Shown here in pieces: positions 52,212 to 58,935 of a DNA stretch of 64,000 nucleotides; positions within the stretch are counted from its first letter, which is position 1, and every line of letters begins with the position of its first letter. Source of the DNA: JBHIKY01 sp042139015 (GTDB taxonomy: Bacteria; Bacillota; Bacilli; Bacillales; Marinococcaceae). The notes under the pieces are model-generated. The model ran no database searches, had not been told where the DNA came from, and saw nothing but the letters and a program-made list of their open reading frames with translations. The stretch covers positions 124,001 through 188,000 of the forward strand of contig NZ_JBHIKY010000005.1 of NCBI RefSeq assembly GCF_042139015.1. The letters are read 5' to 3'. Made by a program: the position numbers and the translations under genes.

Positions 52212-52411
52212 TTTTGTTGATTTCTGCAGGCGGACGCTTTCCGTGGGGCTTGTCTTCAACTAATTCAGCTTCCTCCACAGTTAATACTGCCTAGGGCGTT
52301 TTATTCCGCACACTATTCCCACGACGCACAGGACGTGCTAGTGTCGATGTTGGCCACAGGACGTGGCCGGTTTTAATCGACCCGGAGTCGCCGCCTTCCG
52401 TTCTTCAATCT
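52212..52411 (+). repeat. Modular intergenic repeat, copy 4, fullest version
   Basis: The left end shares TCTGCAGGCGGACGCTTTCC and CTTGTCTTCAACTAATTC with copy 2; the right end GGAGTCGCCGCCTTCCGTTC likewise. The centre has GCAC-AGGAC-GTGC (52326-52338) and GGCCAC-AGGAC-GTGGCC (52352-52368), as in copies 1 and 3. It fills most of the 493-bp gap between htrA and the YihY gene; the rest (52412-52636) shows nothing clear. Confidence 0.75.
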
Positions 52412-52636
52412 AAGTATAATCACCATAAGGATGCTAAAAATACTTCTCCAAAGATAGTTAGACGATGAGCGAAAAGCTGGGGTCACGATGTTCCGGGCGA
52501 CGCATCGCAAACCAAGCTTTTCTTTTTCGCGGGCAATGCTGCTGAAAAAATGCAACTGGCGACTGATATATACATTAATTATTCCTTTACATGAAGAAAG
52601 TCGCCATTCGGATCTGGCGGTATGTCGATTTGTTCT

Positions 52637-53473
52637 TTATTCTTCCCTCCGTTTTGGGGAATCTCTTCTTTCCCGCAGGAGAGCATTAATTTCCCCTCCA
52701 AACACGAGGGAGAGACCAGTTAGAAAAAACCAGAACATCAAAACGATGACGCCCCCGAGACTGCCGTATGTCGCAGAATAATTCCCGAAATTACTGACAT
52801 AAAAGGAAAAGCAGAGGGAGATGAGCTGCCACGAAACTGTAGCTGCTACAGCACCTGGAATGACTTCTTTAAAAGGAAACCATTTATCCGGAGCTACATA
52901 ATAAAGCGTAGATAAAATGGTCATCATAATCAGCAGGGAGGCCAGCCAGCGCAGGATATTTACTAAGCGCTCTGTTTCCACGGGAAGCTGAAGGTTAACC
53001 GATATCTGGCTTATTATAACATTACCGAAAATAAGTAAGATAAGTGACCCTACAATTGCAATAATCATCCCGAAGGTTAAAAGTATGGACAGCAGTCTGA
53101 CTTTGATAAAGGATCTTGTTTCTCTGACATTAAAGGCTTCGTTCATTGCACCTATAAAAGCATTCATGCCGCTCGAAGCTGTCCAGATCGTTCCGATAAT
53201 ACCAAATGTTAACAGCCCGCCGCTTGGTGTCGTAATTACACTGAATATATGTTCTTCAAACGCATCCGCCGTTTCTCCCGGCATCATTGCCTCAATAAAG
53301 GTTACTGCCTGCTGAGGATCAATGTCCATGTATGGGAGGATGGATAATAATAAGATCAGAAGAGGAAATATCGAAAGCATGAAGAAAAAAGCTTGTTCTG
53401 CTGCGAGTCCAGTGGCTCTGTCTTCATTCATTTCATCAATTAATTGTTTTATAAATCCTGCAACACTTCGCAT
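52637..53473 (-). CDS. YihY/BrkB family membrane protein, 278 aa
   Basis: Six membrane segments. Family signatures are LAAEQAFFFMLSIFPLLILLLSILP, TIWTASSGMNAFIGAMNEAFNV, and the end TYGSLGGVIVLMFWFFLTGLSLVFGGEINALLRE. The start at 53473 has GGAGGAG 6-7 nt upstream; the 12-codon extension is rejected. Once annotated as RNase BN; the true role is unknown. Confidence 0.88.
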   Translation of the reverse strand: MRSVAGFIKQLIDEMNEDRATGLAAEQAFFFMLSIFPLLILLLSILPYMDIDPQQAVTFIEAMMPGETADAFEEHIFSVITTPSGGLLTFGIIGTIWTASSGMNAFIGAMNEAFNVRETRSFIKVRLLSILLTFGMIIAIVGSLILLIFGNVIISQISVNLQLPVETERLVNILRWLASLLIMMTILSTLYYVAPDKWFPFKEVIPGAVAATVSWQLISLCFSFYVSNFGNYSATYGSLGGVIVLMFWFFLTGLSLVFGGEINALLRERRDSPKRREE

Positions 53474-53575
53474 GTTTTTACTCCTCCCTGTCCATAGCAG
53501 TGTATTCATATATTCCCATTCTATTCATTTGTATAAACAATGAGTAAGAATTGTAAATATATTGAATAGACAATC

Positions 53576-53629
53576 ATTGTTAACCATAAAAATATTTGTG
53601 TTGACACAAGTGTTTTTCTGATTTACGGT
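53576..53629 (+). promoter_or_regulatory. Predicted BirA operator overlapping the bioY operon promoter
   Basis: ATTGTTAACC (53576-53585), 14 bp, GTTGACACAA (53600-53609). The first half-site is a perfect match to the Firmicutes BirA consensus WTTGTWAACC and the second is close to GTTWACAAW. The second half contains TTGACA (53601-53606), which with TACGGT (53624-53629) at 17 bp makes a promoter. BirA-biotinyl-AMP would thus repress the operon when biotin is plentiful. Confidence 0.7.
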
Positions 53630-53662
53630 TAATAATATGATTTTCAGTGAGGAGAGGAAAAG

Positions 53663-54247
53663 ATGAAATTACGAAATATGTTATATATGGCAATGTTTGC
53701 AGCAGTTGTCGGTGTTCTTGGTTTACTGCCGCCGATACCACTGCCGTTATCCCCTGTGCCGATTACGGCACAGACGCTCGGTGTAATGCTTGCAGGTTCG
53801 TTGCTCGGGGCTAGGCTGGCCGGAGGAAGTATGCTCCTTTTTGTAGCTCTTATTGCTGCTGGAATGCCTTTACTTGCCGGAGGAAGAGGCGGGATTGGAG
53901 TGTTAATTGGACCGAGCGGCGGATATATCATAGCCTGGCCTTTTGCAGCGTTTGTCATCGGGCTGATTGTACAGACGGCAAAAAATCAATTGTCTGTTTC
54001 ACGGGCCATGCTTGCGAATATTATAGGTGGTATAATTATTACGTATGCATTTGGTATTACTTACTTATCCATCCTGACGGATATTTCCTGGGGCGCGGCG
54101 GCCTTTTCTTCGATCGGCTTTTTGCCGGGAGACACGATTAAAGCAATCATTGCTTCTTATGTTGCCGTGAAAATGGCACGACAGTACCCTGTGATAACCA
54201 AAAGAAAGCAGAATTCACGTAATCGGTACAATAGAGCTGCCGGTTAG
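53663..54247 (+). CDS. bioY: Biotin ECF transporter substrate-binding component BioY, 194 aa
   Basis: Small membrane protein capturing biotin, working alone or with an ECF module. Family marks are LPPIPLPLSPVPITAQTLGVMLAGSLLGAR and GGRGGIGVLIGPSGGYIIAWPFAAF. About six membrane segments. GAGGAGAGG precedes the ATG. It corresponds to B. subtilis yhfU and heads the yhfUTS-like operon under the likely BirA site. Confidence 0.94.
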   Translation: MKLRNMLYMAMFAAVVGVLGLLPPIPLPLSPVPITAQTLGVMLAGSLLGARLAGGSMLLFVALIAAGMPLLAGGRGGIGVLIGPSGGYIIAWPFAAFVIGLIVQTAKNQLSVSRAMLANIIGGIIITYAFGITYLSILTDISWGAAAFSSIGFLPGDTIKAIIASYVAVKMARQYPVITKRKQNSRNRYNRAAG

Positions 54248-54254
54248 GAGGAAA

Positions 54255-55742
54255 ATGACTGTGAATATATGTGAACGAGTATTCGATCATGCCGTGAAAC
54301 AGCCTGACTCAATCGCTGTTTCGCTGGATAAATCAAAAATTACGTATCATGAGCTGGCAAAGAAAATCAGCCAGGTTTCGAACTTATTAAGAAATAATAA
54401 ACACGCAGCCAGAACGTCAGTGGCGTTATTGATGGGAAATGAAGTGGAAACGCTCGAAATATTTCTAGGTGCCGCACATGCAGGCTGGACTGCCGCGCCG
54501 CTCGACACAAAATGGAGCCAAAGAGAATTACTATCTATTATTGATCACGTCCGTCCGGATGTGATCTTTGTTCATGTAAAATATTTACACCAGCTCAGAG
54601 AGTTGACTTATTGTCCGGAAATTATCGTGTGCGGGAGCGGTGCCGCTGATTTATCCCCAAATCTAAAGTACAAAGAGCAGCTCGATAGCCAGCCATTCCT
54701 TCAGGTGAAACCCGCTGCAAATCCCCATGCTCCTTTTTATCTTGGGTTTACATCCGGCACAACCGGAATGCCTAAAGGCTTCCTTCGTTCCCACCTCTCC
54801 TGGGTCGAAAGCTTCCGGGTATGGAACGAGGAAATGAACTGGAGCCCTGAAGACGCATTTTATGTACCCGGCCCACTCGTTCATTCGTTGTTTCTTTTTG
54901 CCGCCCTGCACGCCGTTCACACCGGAGCGCAATGTATTCTTGAACGAACCTTTCATGCAGACAAATCAATACAGAATATAAAAACTAAAAAAATTTCGGC
55001 TTTTTATGCAGTCCCTACTATGCTGGAAGCGATCCGCAGAGTGAATCCGGACCTGCATGATATTTGCCTGCAAAAAATTATCTCCTCAGGGGCAAAAACG
55101 GATACAGGCACAGAACAGTGGTGGACAAAAGCGGCACCGGAGACAGAATGGATTGAATTCTACGGAGCATCTGAATTAAGTTTTGTCTCTCTTTTGAGAA
55201 AACAGAACAAAACGGGTGAAGCGTCACTTGGAATTCCATTTTCCAATGTGGATACATTTGTTCAAAGAGAAGATGGTACAGAAGCAGCGCCGGGGGACAT
55301 TGGAGAATTATTCGTGCGCAGTCCGATGGTTTTTTCAGGGTATTTCGGTGAAGCAGCTGAGGCAGAAGAGTGGCTGAGTGCTGGAGATCTGGTCCGTCAG
55401 GATGAGAGAGGCTTTCTATACCTGGCGGGAAGAAAGAAGAATATGATCGTGAGCGGGGGGTTAAATGTGTATCCCGAGGAAGTGGAACATATGTTAAAGA
55501 CGCACGAGGCAGTCTCAGAAGCCATTGTTTTCGGCAGGAGAGATGAATATTGGGGAGAAGCAGTGTCTGCTGTGGTAACTTCGGAAATACCTGAAGAAAA
55601 ATTAATACCAGAGCTGGAAGCTTTCTGCAGGAAAAAGCTTTCTCTTTACAAATGCCCAAAGCAGTGGCATGTTTTGGAGCAGATACCTTTAACGACAAGC
55701 GGAAAGCCGGCTCGAACAAAGGTTATCGAGAGTTTGAACTGA
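54255..55742 (+). CDS. yhfT: Acyl-CoA ligase, YhfT type (AMP-forming), 495 aa
   Basis: ANL enzyme with GFTSGTTGMPKG, YGASE, the SAGDL/GRKKNMIVSGGLNVYPEEVE hinge and catalytic Lys in LTTSGKPAR. AGGAGG immediately before the ATG, 7 bp after bioY. In B. subtilis yhfT lies in the same order in the BirA regulon. It should activate a carboxylic acid linked to biotin or fatty-acid metabolism; the substrate is not known. Confidence 0.87.
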   Translation: MTVNICERVFDHAVKQPDSIAVSLDKSKITYHELAKKISQVSNLLRNNKHAARTSVALLMGNEVETLEIFLGAAHAGWTAAPLDTKWSQRELLSIIDHVRPDVIFVHVKYLHQLRELTYCPEIIVCGSGAADLSPNLKYKEQLDSQPFLQVKPAANPHAPFYLGFTSGTTGMPKGFLRSHLSWVESFRVWNEEMNWSPEDAFYVPGPLVHSLFLFAALHAVHTGAQCILERTFHADKSIQNIKTKKISAFYAVPTMLEAIRRVNPDLHDICLQKIISSGAKTDTGTEQWWTKAAPETEWIEFYGASELSFVSLLRKQNKTGEASLGIPFSNVDTFVQREDGTEAAPGDIGELFVRSPMVFSGYFGEAAEAEEWLSAGDLVRQDERGFLYLAGRKKNMIVSGGLNVYPEEVEHMLKTHEAVSEAIVFGRRDEYWGEAVSAVVTSEIPEEKLIPELEAFCRKKLSLYKCPKQWHVLEQIPLTTSGKPARTKVIESLN

Positions 55743-55759
55743 AAGGAAGTGAGATTGGT

Positions 55760-56911
55760 ATGAATCAAGCAGTGGTCGTCTGTGCTAAACGAACCGCAAT
55801 TGGGAAAAGCGGTGGCATTCTCAAGCAGTTTTCTCCTGAAAAGATGGCAGCAGCAGTGATTAATACTATAATAGAAGAAACTGAAATAAAAACAGATGAA
55901 ATTGATGATGTTTTGTTAGGAAATGTTATAGGACCCGGAGGCAATATTGCAAGGCTATCTCTTCTCACAGCAGGTCTGCCGGTGTCGGTTCCCGGCGTTA
56001 CAATAGACCGCCAGTGCGGGTCCGGTCTTGAAGCGATTAACATAGCAGCGCGCCTTATAGAAGCGGGCGCAGGGGAAATGTATCTGGCAGGTGGAGTGGA
56101 AAGTGTAAGCCTGGCACCTTGGAAAATGGAGAAGCCTCTTAATGCGCATACCTCCTCACCTCGGTTGTATGAACGAGCAAGATTTTCCCCTGATAGTATC
56201 GGAGACCCGGAAATGGGAGAAGCAGCAGAAAATGTTGCGGAGGCCTATCACATTACAAGAGAAGATCAGGACGAATTTGCGCTCCGCAGTCATCAAAAAG
56301 CAAGTGCCGCAATTGACAGCGGCGTTTTTCACGGCGAAGTTGTTCCTTTATACGATGGCACTTCAGAAATTAATAAAGATGAATGCCCCCGGAAAAAAAC
56401 AAGCATGCGTCTGTTAAAGAGGCTTCCGACCATCTTCAGAAGCGGCGGTACAGTCACGGCAGGCAACAGTTGTCCAACTAATGACGGGGCCGCTGTTCTA
56501 TTGATTACTTCGAGAAAAAAAGCTCTCGCTCTCGGCCTTGAACCGTTGGCGGCATTAACAGATTCAGTAACTTCTGGAGTGGACCCAAATCTTCTTGGCA
56601 TCGGTCCGGTGCCCGCCGTGGAAAAACTGCTTCAGCGTAAACAAAGAAATATTCAATCGATTGATATTATGGAATTTAACGAAGCATTTGCTTCTCAGGT
56701 GCTTGCTTCGCTGCGGGTGCTCCGCATGCCCGAGGAAAAAGTAAATCTGAACGGAGGCGGTATCGCATTGGGCCATCCGTATGGAGCCTCAGGAGCTGTC
56801 ATTGCAGTCCGGCTTTGTCATGAAATGAAGCGGGGAGAGCAGAGATGCGGCATCGCAACAATGGGAATCGGCGGTGGGATGGGGATCGCTTCCATGTTTG
56901 AAAAAGTATGA
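55760..56911 (+). CDS. yhfS: Thiolase (acetyl-CoA C-acyltransferase family), YhfS type, second catalytic Cys absent, 383 aa
   Basis: Start at 55760 after AAAGGAAGTGA. The nucleophilic Cys is present in TIDRQCGSGLEA and the His in GGGIALGHPYGASGA. Near the C-terminus, where active thiolases have ATLCIGGGxG, this protein reads ATMGIGGGMG. The Cys that acts as acid/base is Gly. Either the family uses different chemistry or the protein is a condensing/transfer enzyme only. It follows yhfT by 17 bp. Confidence 0.87.
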   Translation: MNQAVVVCAKRTAIGKSGGILKQFSPEKMAAAVINTIIEETEIKTDEIDDVLLGNVIGPGGNIARLSLLTAGLPVSVPGVTIDRQCGSGLEAINIAARLIEAGAGEMYLAGGVESVSLAPWKMEKPLNAHTSSPRLYERARFSPDSIGDPEMGEAAENVAEAYHITREDQDEFALRSHQKASAAIDSGVFHGEVVPLYDGTSEINKDECPRKKTSMRLLKRLPTIFRSGGTVTAGNSCPTNDGAAVLLITSRKKALALGLEPLAALTDSVTSGVDPNLLGIGPVPAVEKLLQRKQRNIQSIDIMEFNEAFASQVLASLRVLRMPEEKVNLNGGGIALGHPYGASGAVIAVRLCHEMKRGEQRCGIATMGIGGGMGIASMFEKV

Positions 56912-56925
56912 CCGGAGGGAAATCT

Positions 56926-57744
56926 ATGAATTCAGACTGTACAAGTTCTTCAGCCTCCCAGCTTATCACCGTGGAGGAAGAAAAAAGTAAAGCATTCGCA
57001 CGCTGTCTTCACGATCACCATCCCATGTATTTCAATAAAGAAGCTGCTGCCGCGCTCCGGTATGATAATATTTTAGCATCTCCGACGTTCCCAGTGGCGT
57101 GGTGGAAGCGTTTTACACAGCCGTGGCTGCCTAAAAACGAAGTGATAATTCATGGAGAGCAATTATTTGTTTATTCACAGCAGCTGCTCGCAGGTGATCA
57201 GATTAAATGCAGTATGAAACTGAAGAGCGCCAGAGAAAAGGCAGGATTATTAATAGTAAAACAAGTTTTATCCGGATCGAACCAGAATGGTCCAGTATTC
57301 GATGCGGAAACGACTCTGTTTATCCCCCGTCAAAAAGAGCAGTCCCGGCAAGTATCATCAGAATCACAGGCAGCTGTCATCAGAGCTGATCTCGAAACCG
57401 GCCCTATAACTACGAAGGAGCTATACCGCTACGCAGAAGTCTCTGGGGATGATCAGCCAATTCATCTGAAACCGGAAGCTGCCAGAAACGCAGGATTTTC
57501 CACTAACATCGTCCATGGGATGTATTTGATGGGAAGAGCTGCCGTTCTTTTTCATCCGGAGCTGGAGCTTGGCAGAAGATTAAAGAAATACCGCATGCGG
57601 TTTCAGCAGCCGCTGTCAGCTGGAGATGGACTAGCCTTTTATGCAGATAGAAAAAAAGCAGAAGGGCATATTTATTTTACGGGGAAAAACAGGGAGGACG
57701 GAAGCCCTTTAGTTACTGGACATGCAGAATTTGAATCAATATAA
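56926..57744 (+). CDS. MaoC-like double hot-dog dehydratase/hydratase, 272 aa
   Basis: GGAGGG lies 7 nt before ATG 56926. The N-terminal half looks like an FAS1-type dehydratase domain (ARCLHDHHPMYFN...SPTFPVAWWKR). The C-terminal half is MaoC-like, with YAEVSGDDQPIHLKPEAARNAGFSTNIVHGMYLMG holding the catalytic Asp/His pair. It would add water to, or remove it from, a CoA-linked acyl group. It extends the yhfUTS order by one gene, complementing the ligase and thiolase. Confidence 0.82.
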   Translation: MNSDCTSSSASQLITVEEEKSKAFARCLHDHHPMYFNKEAAAALRYDNILASPTFPVAWWKRFTQPWLPKNEVIIHGEQLFVYSQQLLAGDQIKCSMKLKSAREKAGLLIVKQVLSGSNQNGPVFDAETTLFIPRQKEQSRQVSSESQAAVIRADLETGPITTKELYRYAEVSGDDQPIHLKPEAARNAGFSTNIVHGMYLMGRAAVLFHPELELGRRLKKYRMRFQQPLSAGDGLAFYADRKKAEGHIYFTGKNREDGSPLVTGHAEFESI

Positions 57745-57778
57745 GGGAAAAATAGCAGAGAGCTGCAAAGGTTGTTTC

Positions 57779-57858
57779 TGCGGACGCGGGTTCCGCTTTC
57801 GGCCGGTTAGCAAGCTATATTTTTCGCCATGCAGGCCAATAGCGTACCTCCAGTCCGC
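57779..57858. repeat. Second copy of the GGAC...GTCCGC hairpin repeat of 11881-11960
   Basis: GCGGACGCGGGTTCCGCTTT and GGCCAATAGCGTACCTCCAG (continuing TCCGC) form long imperfect inverted arms. The right arm and spacing match 11881-11960. It lies between the MaoC-like gene and the convergent degV gene, where it might also stop transcription. Confidence 0.6.
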
Positions 57859-57956
57859 ATCCACCCTCCCGCCTGCGCTGCGCTCCTGGTTTTCACCTAT
57901 CGCCAACACGTTTGCAGAATGACATCAACAGAAAGGGCAGCAAATCTCTGCAGGTC

Positions 57957-58796
57957 TTAGTTATTATCAAACCAGCAGATGCCGACAGCGCCGGAGCCAG
58001 AATGCACCCCTAGTACTGGGCCAAGCTGTCTCACCTGAAACACAATGTTTGGATATTTCTCTGCAAGCTCCTGCTTCAGCTGTTCGGCTTTTTCTTTTGC
58101 GGAAGCGTGGACGATATGGGCGTTTTTTACTGGCGATTCTTCTACTGACTGAGTAAACAATTGGATTAAACGCTGCTGGGCTTTTTTTCGGGAGCGTACC
58201 TTCTCAAAAGGGATGGCTTCACCGTTTTGAAAGGCAAGGATTGGCTTGATCTGCAGAAGCTGTCCAAGCAATTTTCCGGTGCCGGAGACACGTCCTCCGC
58301 GATGCAGCTGTTCAAGTTTGTCAATCATTATATAGATTCGAAGACGGTCAGCCATACTCTTTAAAGCATCGCGGATGTCAGGAAGGCTGCTGCCATCACT
58401 GTGGAGTGCTCTTCCATGCCGGATAATATCGAGGACCGGTTCTGAGGCACCTTTGGAATCTATTACCGTGACATCGAAGCCTGCGATTTCTGCGGCCTGT
58501 AAGGACGTTGAAAGAGTCCCGCTTAATGCTCCTGATAAATGAACGGCAATGCCCCTGTCGTACGACTTCTTTAATTCCTTGTACAGCTCTATGAAAGCAC
58601 CGAGTGCCGGCTGGCTTGTTTTCGGATGCTCTTTATCCTCAGACAGCTTGTTATAGAATGCATCTGCTGACAGCTCTGTTCTATCTTCATACGAGCGCTC
58701 TCCGAAAATAATATGGAGAGGAACGACGTACACATCCTCCATATCAATTTTTTCAGTTGCTGCACTGCTGTCCGTGATCCAGGCTATTTTCTCCAT
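57957..58796 (-). CDS. DegV family fatty-acid-binding protein (FakB-like), 279 aa
   Basis: The product has IAWITDSSAATEKI at the N-terminus, VVPLHIIFGERSYED, KTSQPALGAFIELYKEL, HLSGALSGTLSTSLQAA, and HRGGRVSGTGKLLGQLLQIKPIL, all family marks. FakB proteins hold a fatty acid for phosphorylation by FakA and so supply exogenous fatty acids to phospholipid synthesis. The FakA partner is not in the window. GGGAGG lies upstream of the ATG. Confidence 0.88.
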   Translation of the reverse strand: MEKIAWITDSSAATEKIDMEDVYVVPLHIIFGERSYEDRTELSADAFYNKLSEDKEHPKTSQPALGAFIELYKELKKSYDRGIAVHLSGALSGTLSTSLQAAEIAGFDVTVIDSKGASEPVLDIIRHGRALHSDGSSLPDIRDALKSMADRLRIYIMIDKLEQLHRGGRVSGTGKLLGQLLQIKPILAFQNGEAIPFEKVRSRKKAQQRLIQLFTQSVEESPVKNAHIVHASAKEKAEQLKQELAEKYPNIVFQVRQLGPVLGVHSGSGAVGICWFDNN

Positions 58797-58878
58797 TCAT
58801 GACCCTCCCAAACTCTCTCTACAGTACCGTCAAGTATATCATTTTTTGTCGTAGCAAGTCGTAACAACATTAAGAAAT

Positions 58879-58908
58879 TTGACAACTGCAGTTCCCTATG
58901 AATAAATT
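58879..58908 (+). promoter_or_regulatory. Predicted sigma-A promoter of the TagF-like gene
   Basis: TTGACA (58879-58884), 18 bp, TAAATT (58903-58908). Perfect -35, -10 matching 4 of 6. Confidence 0.5.
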
Positions 58909-58935
58909 GGAAGAAACAAACAAGCAGGAGAGACG

